Shown: positions 18,175 to 27,488, counted from the first letter of the stretch. The stretch is DNA of 64,000 bases from Martinezella dioscoreae (GCF_009176305.1 NZ_BLAJ01000002.1:806001-870000), one strand, 5' to 3'. Program-made: numbers and translations. The notes: generated by a model from the sequence alone, not told the origin.

Positions 18175-19014
18175 TCAGAAGGTCAGGCTTGCAGGCAGTG
18201 CAGCCTTGTCGACACCCACGAGCGCGAGGCTATCGACAATCCAGCCCGAGACCTTGCCTTGTCCGCGGCGTTCCGCAAGCCAGGCATCGACATAGTCGCG
18301 GAACTCGCCATTCGGATCGCGGCGCACGCCGATGGTGGTCGGCTGGCTTCCGTGAGGGTCGGGAATGATGAGTTTGACGTTTGGAGCGAGGTGTTTCGTC
18401 GTCACGACAGCGAGGAGCGCGACCTGGATGATGGCATCGGCGCGACCCGACTGAAGCGCCAGAATGGTCTCATCGGCAGATTTGAGCGCAACCAGCGTGC
18501 AGTTCGGCAGGTTCTTGCGCGCGAAGTTGTCCTGCGTCGAGCCGAGGTCGACGGCCACCCGCATCTCCGGTCTGTTCATTTCCTCCCACTTCGTCACTTC
18601 CAGATCCTTGCGGGCAACGAGCGTGAAGGTATTGTCCATCAGTGCCTTGGTGAAATCGACAACCTTGGCGCGCTCCGGGTTGTTGCTGAGCCCGAACATG
18701 ATATCGATCTTGTTGCTTTGGAGATCGATCACGGAGTTGCCCCAGGTCGTCTCGACCAGTTCCAGCTTGACGCCGATATATTGCGCGAGGTCTTGTCCCA
18801 TCGCGACGCAGAAACCTTCCCATTCTCCGGTTGCGAGATTCTTGTGATAATAAGGCTCGGTGCCTGCAAACACGCCGATCCGTAGCGCCCCCCGCGCCCG
18901 GATCGCTTCGAGCGTCGGACCTTCGGTCGCTGCAAGAAGTGCGGAGGATGGAAGTAGCGCAGCAGCGCCTGCGAGCAGCACTGCCCTTCCGAAATCACGT
19001 CTGTTCATGGTCAT
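18175..19014 (-). CDS. Amino acid ABC transporter substrate-binding protein (family 3)
   Basis: The 279-residue protein starts with a twin-arginine-like leader (NRRDFGRAVLLAG) and then a family-3 solute-binding domain: LRIGVFAGTEPYYHKN, GFCVAMGQDLAQYIG, DIMFGLSNNPERAKVVDFTKAL and VDLGSTQDNF. A Tat leader is somewhat unusual for this family. It binds an amino acid in the periplasm. It follows the Lrp gene by 22 bases and heads the importer genes. Confidence 0.88.
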   Translation of the reverse strand: MTMNRRDFGRAVLLAGAAALLPSSALLAATEGPTLEAIRARGALRIGVFAGTEPYYHKNLATGEWEGFCVAMGQDLAQYIGVKLELVETTWGNSVIDLQSNKIDIMFGLSNNPERAKVVDFTKALMDNTFTLVARKDLEVTKWEEMNRPEMRVAVDLGSTQDNFARKNLPNCTLVALKSADETILALQSGRADAIIQVALLAVVTTKHLAPNVKLIIPDPHGSQPTTIGVRRDPNGEFRDYVDAWLAERRGQGKVSGWIVDSLALVGVDKAALPASLTF

Positions 19015-19036
19015 ATCCCAGTTGATTGCTCGTTCC

Positions 19037-19501
19037 CTATTGCGCCTTGCGGGCGATCAATGCGTTTTCGCGATTGATTTTGTTGGAAAGGACGACCGAA
19101 TAGGTCACGCTTTCGATTTCTTCGATCCGCGCAAGCTCGTCGATGAGCGCTTCCAGATCTTCTAAAAAATTGACGTTCACGCGGCAGAGAATGTTGGCCG
19201 GGCCGCTGATCGCGTCGGCGGTCAGGATCTCGGGATAGCCGCGCAATACCGCAAACAGCCTTTGCGTCGCGCGCAGGGCGGTGGTGATGAAGATATAGGC
19301 TGAAACGCTTTGATCAATCTCGCGACGGCCCACGATCGCACGATAGCCAAGGATGACGCCGCGACGTTCCAGCCGCTCGATACGCTCCTGGACACTTGAG
19401 CGCGCGAGGCCGACGCGTCGCGCCAGTTCACTGGCCGTTACGCGTGCATTTTCCTCCAGGATGCTGAGCAGATTGCGGTCAATGCTGTCGCCGTAGTCCA
19501 T
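19037..19501 (-). CDS. Lrp/AsnC-family regulator
   Basis: Using the ATG at 19501, the product is 154 residues, the usual Lrp size; the longer frame would add 38 unrelated residues. It has the N-terminal helix-turn-helix (ILEENARVTASELARRVGLARSSVQERI within about 12-42) and the C-terminal RAM ligand domain. As the first gene of the racemase/importer/DadA run it probably senses the transported amino acid and controls this operon and perhaps the divergent LysR gene. Confidence 0.87.
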   Translation of the reverse strand: MDYGDSIDRNLLSILEENARVTASELARRVGLARSSVQERIERLERRGVILGYRAIVGRREIDQSVSAYIFITTALRATQRLFAVLRGYPEILTADAISGPANILCRVNVNFLEDLEALIDELARIEEIESVTYSVVLSNKINRENALIARKAQ

Positions 19502-19613
19502 GTCGTTCCCACTTTCTTTTGCGGGAAGACTGGGGCCAAATTTTCCCAAAGAAAAGCATTGAAAAATGGGTTCTTCATGACTTTTATTCATGCTGGTCAA
19601 CAGGAGCTTCGTC
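19502..19613. promoter_or_regulatory. Divergent lrp-lysR promoter with imperfect inverted repeat
   Basis: CTTTCTTTTGCGGGAA (about 19511-19526) and TTTTCCCAAAGAAAAG (about 19541-19556) are an imperfect inverted repeat across the centre of the 112-base divergent region. It could be a site for Lrp or LysR. AGGAG at 19602-19606 is the ribosome site for the LysR gene. Confidence 0.35.
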
Positions 19614-20543
19614 ATGCGCCGTTTTCTGCCGTCCTTGAGTGCCCTGCATGCCTTCGATGCATCCGTGCGTCACTTGAGCTTTACCAAGGCTGCCGAGGAC
19701 ATGGGGATCACGCAGAGCGGCATCAGCCGGCAGATAAAAAACCTTGAGGATTTTCTTGGGCTTACCCTGTTCGAGCGCGCCGGCCCGAAGCTGGTGCTGA
19801 CGGAGGAGGGCGCGCGCTATTACGATGAGATTTCGCGCCTGCTCGACAAGTTGGAAGATGTCTCCATCGATGCCGTCCGCGGTCGAAAGGCGCAGAGCAT
19901 GCTGAAGATCGGCTTTCCGCCGACATTGATGCGGCGCTGGGGAGCTGCGATGCTGACTGCTTTTGCGGCCGCGCATCCTCAAACATGGTTCGAGGTCTAT
20001 CCCTGCCGTCACGATCTCGATTTCGCGGCATCCGAGCTGGATCTTGCGTTCGTGCGCGGTACGGGCAATTGGAGCGGGGCGCGCAGTCAGTTGCTCTTCG
20101 ATGAGGAGTTGATCGTTGTGGGAGCGCCGAATCTGGTGCCATTGCAAGGCCTGCCAAACGACGAGGCGCTGCTGGAATACCCGCTGATCCAGAATTCCAG
20201 CCGGCCGAGCCTGTGGCTGCATTGGCTGCGGGGAGCAGGCGTGCACTACAAGAGCCGCATCTACGGTCCGCGCTTGCCGAACTTCGATATGATCCTCGAA
20301 TGTGCCATCAGCGGCATGGGGCTGGCGGTCGTTCCCGAGCTCCATGTGCGCACCGAACTTGCCGCAGGAATTCTGAAGCCCGCCTTAAGCAGGCTCCAGA
20401 CGTCGGGGGAAGGCTTTTATCTCTGTTTCCCGCAGGCGCGGATGAACTCGGCCAACGTGCGGATCTTCCGCGATTGGTTCGCCACCGAATTCACGCGCCG
20501 GCGGCAATTCCTGCCTCTGGCGTATCCCTTGGATCAAAAATAG
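19614..20543 (+). CDS. LysR-family regulator (GcvA-like)
   Basis: The start at 19614 follows AGGAG by seven bases and gives 309 residues beginning MRRFLPSLSALHAFDA, like GcvA-group LysR proteins. An ATG-like start at 19590 is less well placed. The N-terminal helix-turn-helix (SFTKAAEDMGITQSGISRQI) is intact, followed by a periplasmic-binding-like effector domain. It converges on the thiamine-diphosphate enzyme with a 10-base overlap of the two coding ends, and is divergent from Lrp. Confidence 0.9.
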   Translation: MRRFLPSLSALHAFDASVRHLSFTKAAEDMGITQSGISRQIKNLEDFLGLTLFERAGPKLVLTEEGARYYDEISRLLDKLEDVSIDAVRGRKAQSMLKIGFPPTLMRRWGAAMLTAFAAAHPQTWFEVYPCRHDLDFAASELDLAFVRGTGNWSGARSQLLFDEELIVVGAPNLVPLQGLPNDEALLEYPLIQNSSRPSLWLHWLRGAGVHYKSRIYGPRLPNFDMILECAISGMGLAVVPELHVRTELAAGILKPALSRLQTSGEGFYLCFPQARMNSANVRIFRDWFATEFTRRRQFLPLAYPLDQK

Positions 20544-22285
20544 GCCTTCTCCACCGGCTTTAGCTCGAGCGGATCCTCTCCCCGCTTCAATAGCCATGAA
20601 TAGACCGGCGGTACCCGGTCTGCGATGGATTCGACATGAACGTCGATGAAGCACGGCCCATCGTCGTGAGCAAAGGCGGACGCCAACGCAGTATCGAGTT
20701 CCGAAGCCGTTTTGGCCGTCCATGCCTTGAGACCATAAGCCTCCGCGATTGCCTGACCGCGCGGCGCCAGAAAATCCACGCCGAAGCAATGATTATGGCC
20801 TTTGAGCCGGTGGAGGCCCTTGATCCAGCCGAATGTCCCGTTGTTGAAGAGGATAAGGATCGCCGGCACCTGCAGGCGCACCAGCGTTTCCAGTTCGCCG
20901 ACCGTCATGCCGAACGATCCGTCGCCGAAGAGACCGATCGGCCTCTTGGATGGATCGGCCCGCCAGGCTCCGACTGTGGCGGGAAGCGCTGAACCCAGGC
21001 CACCAAAGGCACGTGGTATGGCAAAGCGGGTTTCGCGGTCATTGATTTTGAGGAAACGCGTCATGTATGGGGTCGGCGTTCCTGCATCGGAGTAGATGAG
21101 CGCGGGCTTGCCGGAAGATTGCAAAGCTTGATTGAAAGCACGCACGGCGCGCTCGGGCCGTAAAGGAACCCGCTCGTCGGAAAGCGCCTCCTCCGCATGC
21201 TCCCAAAAGACTTGCCGACGCCGGTTGAGCTCGCCGACCCAGGCTTCGTGCAATGCGGGCTCGATACTTGCTTTCAGCTCCAGCAACTCCGTGAGGACAA
21301 GCAAGGCATCTCCCGGGATGGACAGCAGATTCTCGTAGTTGTTCGCCATGATCTCGGGCGAGATATCGATCTGCGCCAGGCGTTTACTGAGCGTGATCCG
21401 CGGAAAGGTCCAGCCGATGGTGACGACCGAACCGATGCGCGAGCCTACGAACAGCGTGAAATCGGAATGTTCAAGTGCCCAGTTCGCATGCGGATGATAT
21501 CCGTTGTCGCCGATGACGCCGATTGCGAGGCGATGGTCGTCATCGATTGCACCCTGGCCAGTCATCGTCGTGCACATCGGCACGTTGAATTTTTCGGCAA
21601 GCCGGGTGATCTCGTTGCCTGCACGGGCGCGGTTCACCCCACCTCCCGCAACGATCAGCGGTCGCTCGGCCCTGGAAAGAAGCTCCAGCAGCTCTTCGAG
21701 CTTCGAGCGCGGCGGCAGCGTGGGATAAGCAGGGAAGGTACGGCATTCCTCCTCGACATGCAGAGATATTCGCGTCAGGTCTATTTCGGCCAGCAGCATA
21801 TCCTCGGGGATCTGCAGATGCACGGCGCCAGGTTTGCCTGAGCAGGCGACGCGAAAGGCGCGGCGGATGATTTCGGGCAGCTTTTCCGGCGTCTTTACCT
21901 GCACGGACAGCTTTGTGACCGGTTCGAACAGTTTCGCGCAATCCAATTCCGTCAGGACGCCGCGCCCCTCGCCGGGTAGTGGAATGTCGATGGTCAGCAG
22001 GATTACCGGCACTGACGATCCGTTCGATTCAGCGACCGGCGGCAAGGAATACATCGCGCCGGCGCCCGATGGGCATTCAAACACGCCGGGCTTGTTGGTG
22101 AACCGCCCGTAAGCATCCGCCATGAAGCCGGCAGAGCGCTCGTCGCGGGCCATCACATGCCGTATTTCGCCTTCGCGGTGCTGGAGTGCTTCATAGAGCG
22201 GCACATTGGTATCTCCGGGGACACCAAAGATCGTATCAACCCCGTATCCGATGAGCATGTCTACCAGAATGTCAGCACCGCGCAT
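20534..22285 (-). CDS. Thiamine-diphosphate-dependent enzyme (acetolactate synthase-like)
   Basis: The ATG at 22285, preceded by AGGAGAG, gives 583 residues. The three-domain layout of the acetolactate synthase family is visible: PYR domain with the activating glutamate Glu49 in RDERSAGF, a central FAD/nucleotide-like domain, and a PP domain with GDGSFGM...NNGTFGW. Related enzymes include glyoxylate carboligase, sulfoacetaldehyde acetyltransferase and decarboxylases; none is diagnosed here. No regulatory subunit gene is adjacent. A 2-oxo acid produced by the flanking amino acid oxidases would be a reasonable substrate, but this is inference. Confidence 0.82.
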   Translation of the reverse strand: MRGADILVDMLIGYGVDTIFGVPGDTNVPLYEALQHREGEIRHVMARDERSAGFMADAYGRFTNKPGVFECPSGAGAMYSLPPVAESNGSSVPVILLTIDIPLPGEGRGVLTELDCAKLFEPVTKLSVQVKTPEKLPEIIRRAFRVACSGKPGAVHLQIPEDMLLAEIDLTRISLHVEEECRTFPAYPTLPPRSKLEELLELLSRAERPLIVAGGGVNRARAGNEITRLAEKFNVPMCTTMTGQGAIDDDHRLAIGVIGDNGYHPHANWALEHSDFTLFVGSRIGSVVTIGWTFPRITLSKRLAQIDISPEIMANNYENLLSIPGDALLVLTELLELKASIEPALHEAWVGELNRRRQVFWEHAEEALSDERVPLRPERAVRAFNQALQSSGKPALIYSDAGTPTPYMTRFLKINDRETRFAIPRAFGGLGSALPATVGAWRADPSKRPIGLFGDGSFGMTVGELETLVRLQVPAILILFNNGTFGWIKGLHRLKGHNHCFGVDFLAPRGQAIAEAYGLKAWTAKTASELDTALASAFAHDDGPCFIDVHVESIADRVPPVYSWLLKRGEDPLELKPVEKAYF

Positions 22286-22331
22286 TCGTCTCTCCTGTAT
22301 CTCGCTGTGCTGATCAGGATAATGAAGCAAA

Positions 22332-22354
22332 GGTTTGCCGGGGACCGGCAAACC
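22332..22354. terminator. Hairpin downstream of lacI-type gene
   Basis: GGTTTGCCGG and CCGGCAAACC form a perfect 10-base stem with a 3-base loop, about 120 bases past the LacI stop on the minus strand and followed there by TTTGCTTCATT. A second GCCGGC/GCCGGC hairpin lies at 22375-22391. They probably separate the regulator transcript from the thiamine-diphosphate enzyme gene. Confidence 0.5.
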
Positions 22355-22472
22355 GGCGGCTTGAAGCGGCAGTCGCCGGCAATCTGCCGGCTCTGTCCTT
22401 GAGATTGCATGGGGCTGGCGTGCGCCAAGCGCATCGCGATCATATCCGCGCTGTGACTTACCAAGCGAGGCG

Positions 22473-23555
22473 TTATCGATTGCTGTCGTGAGATGGTGAG
22501 GCGACCGATCCGCGCTCGATCAGGCCTGTTTTGATGGCGGTTCGCCCGACGGGCAGATCCTTGCCGTTCAGCCGCGAGATAAGACGCTCGGCCGCCTTCT
22601 TTCCCATTTCGTAGACGGGCTGGTCGACGACGGTGATCGGCGGTGTCGTGACGGTCGTCCAGTCCGCATCAAGGAAAGAGATCATCGATATATCGCGCGG
22701 CATGGACAATCCCAGTTTTTGCAAGGTCTTGAAGACCCTGAGCCCGACGAGACTGTCCGACGCTATGATGGCGGTCGGAGGCGCCGCATCGTGCAGCAGG
22801 CTCTTGACGACATCATCCGTCCTTGACTGGTCGGTCGCGCCGAGCCGCACGTAATATAGCGCGTTCTCGATGCCCGCATCGGCCTGCTCCTTCAACATGC
22901 CATCCACCCGTTCGCGCACGGCAGAATTGGAAATGCTGCTGATATCGCCAAGGGGTTCGCTCCCGGCATCCATCGCCGATATATAGGCGATCCGTCTATG
23001 CCCCATGTCGAGAAGATGGCGGGTGGCGACCATGGCGGCATCGAAATCGGCGCCCGTCACGGCGTCGACGCCGAGCTCCGGAATGTTTCGGTCAAAGAGG
23101 ACGAGAGGCACGCCGACGCGGCGTATGTCCTGAAGATGCTCCATTCGGTCGCAGCGTGCCGGCGTTACGATCAATCCATCGACGCGCTTGCCGATGAGCA
23201 GGTCGACCGCCGACTTTTCCGCATCGAGTTCTTCACCGGAATTGGCAATGATCACATTGAAGCCGGCCATGCGCGCGGCATCGCTGATGCCCCGGACGGC
23301 AAGGCTGAAGAAGGCATTTTCGATATCGCCGACCACGACCCCGATGATGCCGGATTTGCCTGTCGTCATGCTCCGGGCAAGTTCGTTCGGCCGGTATTCG
23401 AGCGCTGCCGCAGCGGCAAGCACCTGCTCGCGAACCTTGTCGCTGACGACGCCATAGCCGCCGAGCACACGGGCAGCGGTCGCCTTCGAGACTTTAGCGA
23501 CCCTGGCAACATCGGCGACTGTTACGGAGCGTTTCGAGGTGAGGGGCTCTTCCAT
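22473..23555 (-). CDS. LacI-family transcriptional regulator
   Basis: The 360-residue protein has the LacI helix-turn-helix (VTVADVARVAKVSKATAARVL, in two parts about 10-30) and the hinge YRPNELARSM, then a periplasmic-binding-like domain (GIIGVVVGDIENAFF, GKRVDGLIVTPA, FDRNIPELGVD). It is divergent from an amino-acid-type ABC operon. Two tandem palindromes with a central CG in the 186-base intergenic region are its likely operators. LacI control of an amino acid importer is less common than control of sugar genes. Confidence 0.9.
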   Translation of the reverse strand: MEEPLTSKRSVTVADVARVAKVSKATAARVLGGYGVVSDKVREQVLAAAAALEYRPNELARSMTTGKSGIIGVVVGDIENAFFSLAVRGISDAARMAGFNVIIANSGEELDAEKSAVDLLIGKRVDGLIVTPARCDRMEHLQDIRRVGVPLVLFDRNIPELGVDAVTGADFDAAMVATRHLLDMGHRRIAYISAMDAGSEPLGDISSISNSAVRERVDGMLKEQADAGIENALYYVRLGATDQSRTDDVVKSLLHDAAPPTAIIASDSLVGLRVFKTLQKLGLSMPRDISMISFLDADWTTVTTPPITVVDQPVYEMGKKAAERLISRLNGKDLPVGRTAIKTGLIERGSVASPSHDSNR

Positions 23556-23613
23556 GGGATGACGATTACAAGAGTTGTTGACGGGCGGTCAATCTGAAGT
23601 TAACAAATAGCAT

Positions 23614-23648
23614 TGAGACCGGTCTCTTTTTATATGATACCGGTCTCT
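23614..23648. promoter_or_regulatory. Tandem LacI-type operators
   Basis: TGAGACCGGTCTCT (23614-23627) and TGATACCGGTCTCT (23635-23648) share the GACCGGTC-type dyad with a central CG, the hallmark of LacI-family sites. The first contains a perfect 12-base palindrome. They are 21 bases apart centre to centre, two helical turns, so two dimers would bind the same face. Confidence 0.75.
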
Positions 23649-23741
23649 CGTCCAGAAAGTCTCTTGCTGCCGCAAGGAGTGGAGATGCGGACGCGCATGC
23701 ATGAATGCCGATAAGAGCATCCTTCAGAGCGGAGAACGAAC

Positions 23742-24569
23742 ATGAACCTATCCAGCATTTTCTCGGCCATCGCCGCGCCTCTGCGCGCTGGCGTGCTCGC
23801 CTATATCGTCGCGGCAAGCGTCGGCCCGGCGATCGCCGCCGACAATCCCTATAACCTGATCGATCCGAACGTCATCAGCGTCGGCACGATGGGAGATTCC
23901 AAGCCCTACACCTTCACGACGGCCGATGGGCAATTCACCGGCTTCGATATAGAGCTCTTTCTGAACGTCGTTTCCCGCATGGGCTTTCCCAAGGACAAGG
24001 TGACGTTTACCGGCCAGGAGTTCTCGGCCTTGCTGCCCTCCGTTGCCAACCAGCGTTTCGACGTCGCCGTCGCGGCGATCGGAACGACCGAAGCACGCAA
24101 GAAGACGGTCGACTTCTCCGATGGCTATCTCGCCGGCTATCTCTCGGTTCTGACATCGGATGCCTCGATGAAGGATGCAGCCGGCCTCAAGGGCAAGCGC
24201 CTCGGCGTCGTGCAGGGCACGCTGCAGGAGGTCTATGCCACGAAGAATTTCACCGGCACCGATCTCGTCAAATTTCCGGACAACAATTCTGCCGTGGCGG
24301 CGCTGAACAACGGCACCATCGACGCACATTTCCTCGATTATGAAGCAGCCAAACAATATAGCGAGCGCTATCCGGCACTGAAGATTGCCGTGAATATCCC
24401 ATCCTTCGACGCACCGGCGGGCTTCGTCGTCCACAAGGGCAACGACGCCTTCCGGCTGGCGCTCAACAAGGCGCTGCACGAAGCGATGCAGGATGGCACC
24501 TGGAAGACGCTCTATGAGAAGTGGTTCCCCGGCTCGCCGATGCCCGATCAATACCTTCCCAAGAAGTAA
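23742..24569 (+). CDS. Amino acid ABC transporter substrate-binding protein (family 3)
   Basis: The 275-residue protein has a signal peptide ending PAIAA (about residue 33) and a family-3 fold: [50 protein letters not shown] and [13 protein letters not shown]. It binds an amino acid-like ligand in the periplasm. It is the first gene of the LacI-controlled unit, followed by a hairpin and the fused permease-ATPase gene. The ligand is not identified. Confidence 0.88.
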   Translation: MNLSSIFSAIAAPLRAGVLAYIVAASVGPAIAADNPYNLIDPNVISVGTMGDSKPYTFTTADGQFTGFDIELFLNVVSRMGFPKDKVTFTGQEFSALLPSVANQRFDVAVAAIGTTEARKKTVDFSDGYLAGYLSVLTSDASMKDAAGLKGKRLGVVQGTLQEVYATKNFTGTDLVKFPDNNSAVAALNNGTIDAHFLDYEAAKQYSERYPALKIAVNIPSFDAPAGFVVHKGNDAFRLALNKALHEAMQDGTWKTLYEKWFPGSPMPDQYLPKK

Positions 24570-24575
24570 GGCCGC

Positions 24576-24603
24576 GCTGCTGCCCGGCTTCCCGGGCAGC
24601 AGC
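24576..24603. terminator. Strong hairpin between binding-protein and permease-ATPase genes
   Basis: GCTGCTGCCCGG and CCGGGCAGCAGC form a perfect 12-base stem with a CTTC tetraloop, seven bases after the binding-protein stop and without a T-tract. It probably protects the upstream mRNA or partly terminates, giving more binding protein than transporter. Confidence 0.6.
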
Positions 24604-24637
24604 ATCAACCTGCCTCACGAATTTCATGAGGAATTGA

Positions 24638-26167
24638 ATGGATTGGCTTGAAAATCTCCGTCGCAGCTTCCTCGATTGGGGTGCGATGGCGGAAGTCCTG
24701 CCGAGCATGATCACGGTCGGACTGAAGAACACACTGATTTTGGCGGCAGCCTCCACCGTGCTCGGCGTCATCATCGGCATGGTGCTCGCCGTTATGGGCA
24801 TTTCGCAGTCACGTTGGCTGCGCCTGCCGGCGCGCATCTATACCGATATTTTTCGCGGCCTGCCGGCGATCGTGACGATCCTCATCATTGGCCAGGGCTT
24901 TGCCCGCATCGGTCGCGAGATCTTCGGGCCGTCGCCTTTTCCGCTTGGCATCATCGCGCTGAGCCTGATCGCCGGTGCCTATATCGGCGAAATCTTTCGA
25001 TCCGGCATTCAGAGCGTCGAGCGGGGGCAGATGGAAGCCTGTCGCGCGCTGAGCATGAGTTACGGACAGGGCATGCGGCTGATCGTCATTCCGCAAGGGG
25101 TCCGGCGTGTCCTGCCCGCCCTCGTCAACCAGTTCATAGGCAACGTCAAGGATTCGAGCCTCGTCTACTTCCTGGGGCTGCTGGCCTCTGAGCGCGAAAT
25201 CTTTCGCGTCGGCCAGGATCAGGCTGTTGTGACGGGCAATCTCTCGCCTCTGCTGCTGGCCGGCATCTTTTATCTGGTCATCACCGTGCCGCTGACGCAT
25301 CTCGTCAACTACATCGACGCGCGTTTGCGCCTTGGACGGCAGGGGCGCGGATCCGGTGGCACGAGCGGCCTTGTCGAGGTCGGCGAGCTGGAGGCCGCTT
25401 CGGGTACCGGGGCGCCTTCCGACGCCGCTGCTTCGCGCTTCAAAGGTGGGGCCGTTCAAATCCGCGATCTCAGCATGTCCTATGGCGATCTCGAAGTGCT
25501 GAAAGGCATCGATCTCGACATAGCCAGAGGCACGGTGACCTGCATCATCGGGCCGTCGGGATCGGGCAAGTCGACGCTGCTCCGGTGCTTGAACAGGCTC
25601 GTTGAGCCGAAGCGCGGCGACATCGAGCTCGATGGCGAAAGCATCCTGTCCATGAAGCCGGAAAGCCTGCGCCGCCGCGTCGGCATGGTGTTTCAGCACT
25701 TCAATCTCTTTCCGGATCACACCGCGCTTGAAAACGTCATGCTGTCGCTGACGAAGATCAAGAGGATGCCGAAAGCTGAGGCGCGCCGGATTGCCGAGAC
25801 CCGCCTGGCGGAAGTGGGGCTTGGTGGCCGCAAGGACCATCGCCCAGCCGGTCTTTCCGGCGGCCAGCAGCAGCGTGTCGCCATTGCCCGGGCGCTCGCC
25901 ATGGATCCGGAAGTCGTCCTCTTCGACGAGGTCACGAGCGCGCTCGATCCGGAATTGGTGAAGGGGGTGCTCGACCTGATGGCCAATCTCGGGCGCCAGG
26001 GCATGACCATGGCAGTTGTTACTCACGAAATGGGATTTGCCCGCAGGGTCGCCGATCAGGTCGTCTTCATGGATGAAGGCCGCATCGTTGAAGCCGGCCC
26101 GCCGCAACAGATCTTCGACAATCCGCAAAGCGAACGGCTGAAACGCTTCCTCGCCGAGGTCCTCTGA
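24638..26167 (+). CDS. Fused amino acid ABC transporter permease-ATPase
   Basis: One 509-residue frame joins a HisM-type permease (about 1-235, with the coupling loop about 123-153) to a GlnQ-type ATPase (about 271-509) through a Gly/Ser/Ala-rich linker (about 236-268). The ATPase motifs are complete: Walker A GPSGSGKST from 305, MVFQHFNLFPD, LSGGQQQR, VVLFDEVTSALDP and VTHEM. A homodimer would supply both membrane and both nucleotide domains, so this gene plus the binding protein makes a full importer. The joint is in frame with no sign of a recent deletion of a stop. Confidence 0.92.
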   Translation: MDWLENLRRSFLDWGAMAEVLPSMITVGLKNTLILAAASTVLGVIIGMVLAVMGISQSRWLRLPARIYTDIFRGLPAIVTILIIGQGFARIGREIFGPSPFPLGIIALSLIAGAYIGEIFRSGIQSVERGQMEACRALSMSYGQGMRLIVIPQGVRRVLPALVNQFIGNVKDSSLVYFLGLLASEREIFRVGQDQAVVTGNLSPLLLAGIFYLVITVPLTHLVNYIDARLRLGRQGRGSGGTSGLVEVGELEAASGTGAPSDAAASRFKGGAVQIRDLSMSYGDLEVLKGIDLDIARGTVTCIIGPSGSGKSTLLRCLNRLVEPKRGDIELDGESILSMKPESLRRRVGMVFQHFNLFPDHTALENVMLSLTKIKRMPKAEARRIAETRLAEVGLGGRKDHRPAGLSGGQQQRVAIARALAMDPEVVLFDEVTSALDPELVKGVLDLMANLGRQGMTMAVVTHEMGFARRVADQVVFMDEGRIVEAGPPQQIFDNPQSERLKRFLAEVL

Positions 26168-26235
26168 CAAACGGGCCGGCGAGAAATCAGACGGCCATTC
26201 CATCGTAACATTCCCTACTGACAAGGTTTTCCAAC

Positions 26236-27363
26236 ATGCATGCTCCCATTCGTTCTTCAAAAGTCGTCGTTGTCGGCGGCGGTATCTTCGGGGTTTCCAC
26301 GGCCGTTCATCTGGCGCGACTAGGCATTCAGACAACGCTGATCAACGACGGCCCACTGGCGAATGGTGCATCGGGCCGCTCGCTTGCCTGGCTCAATTCC
26401 GCAAGGCGCCGCTCCGATGCCTATCATCGGCTGCGTCTCGCCGGCATCGACCGCTATCGCACGCTTTCCGCACGATATCCGGACGCGGCATGGCTACGTT
26501 TCGACGGCGGCCTGACCTGGGATGCCGACGAAGCCGATAACGACATTGCCGCCGTCTTCGATTACGAGCGTGACCTTGGCTACCATGCCCAATTGCTGAC
26601 GCCGGGCCAGATTGCGAAAGTGACGCCAGGCGTCGATGCAAGCGCCGTCACGCAGCAGGGCGCAATCTTCAATCCGGGCGAGGGGTGGGTCGATCTGCCG
26701 TCCCTGATCGGCGTTCTTGCCGAAGAGTTCCGGGCATTGGGCGGCGAAATCGTCACCGATGCCGGCCGGGCGGCTATCAAGGTGGAGGATGGCCGCGCCC
26801 GGGGCGTCACGACTGCCAATGGCGCCCGTTGGGCCGCCGATGCCGTATTGTTGGCGGCTGGCGGCGAGGTGCCGGCGATCGTCGCGGAAGCCGGTCAGCA
26901 TATTGGCGACGATACGCCGATCGCTCTTCTCGTTCGGACGAAGCCGGTCAAGCATCCTCTGAAGGCCGTGCTGAATACGCCAAGGGTTGCCATCAGGCCC
27001 ACTCCTGACGGCGCTTTTGCGCTCGATTCAGCCTGGTCGGAAGAAGAGGTTGTCGTAAAGGACGATGGCAGCTATGCAATCAAGCCTTCGACCCTTGAAG
27101 GGCTCCTGCAGGAAGCCTCAAAGGTGTTGGAGGGGAATCCGAAGCTCGAAATCGGCGACTACGGCGTTGGTCCCAAACCCATTCCGGGGGATGGCGAGCC
27201 GGTTTTCGGCGAATTGCAGGCCATACCGGGCTATTTCGTTGCCTTCAGCCATAGCGGTGCCACTCTCGGCCTGATCGCCGGCGAACTGCTTGCCGACGAG
27301 ATCGCCACCGGCAAGCGTCATCCGCTTCTAGCCCCTTTCCGGCCGGAACGCTTCGTCAGATAG
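26236..27363 (+). CDS. FAD-dependent amino acid oxidase-type oxidoreductase
   Basis: The 375-residue DAO-fold protein has the dinucleotide motif VVVVGGGIFGVSTAVHLA (about 10-27), ANGASGRSLAWLN flavin-loop region, and a C-terminal GYFVAFSHSGATLGLIAGELLADEI segment. Such enzymes oxidise amines or D-/N-methyl amino acids in the cytoplasm. It begins 68 bases after the fused transporter gene, so it likely degrades the transported ligand under the LacI regulator. The exact substrate is unknown. Confidence 0.83.
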   Translation: MHAPIRSSKVVVVGGGIFGVSTAVHLARLGIQTTLINDGPLANGASGRSLAWLNSARRRSDAYHRLRLAGIDRYRTLSARYPDAAWLRFDGGLTWDADEADNDIAAVFDYERDLGYHAQLLTPGQIAKVTPGVDASAVTQQGAIFNPGEGWVDLPSLIGVLAEEFRALGGEIVTDAGRAAIKVEDGRARGVTTANGARWAADAVLLAAGGEVPAIVAEAGQHIGDDTPIALLVRTKPVKHPLKAVLNTPRVAIRPTPDGAFALDSAWSEEEVVVKDDGSYAIKPSTLEGLLQEASKVLEGNPKLEIGDYGVGPKPIPGDGEPVFGELQAIPGYFVAFSHSGATLGLIAGELLADEIATGKRHPLLAPFRPERFVR

Positions 27364-27382
27364 TTTGATCGGAACAGCAGCA

Positions 27383-27439
27383 GACAGGTTCAAGAGTGTC
27401 CGTGAGCGCACACAAGCGATCTTCACGGTCAAACCTGTC
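27383..27439. terminator. Nested inverted repeat between convergent oxidase genes
   Basis: GACAGGTT (27383-27390) pairs with AACCTGTC (27432-27439), enclosing CCGTGA (27400-27405) and TCACGG (27423-27428). It fills the 125-base gap between two convergent FAD oxidase genes and lacks a T-tract. A terminator or RNA-stabilising role is possible. Confidence 0.35.
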
Positions 27440-27488
27440 GCGCCTGCCGGCATTTCGGCCTTCTCCTGATCGAGGATGTTGGCGGCGA

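Noticed and set aside
24809..26335. 508-codon minus-strand open frame
   Set aside because: Antisense to the fused permease-ATPase gene, no ribosome site or motifs.
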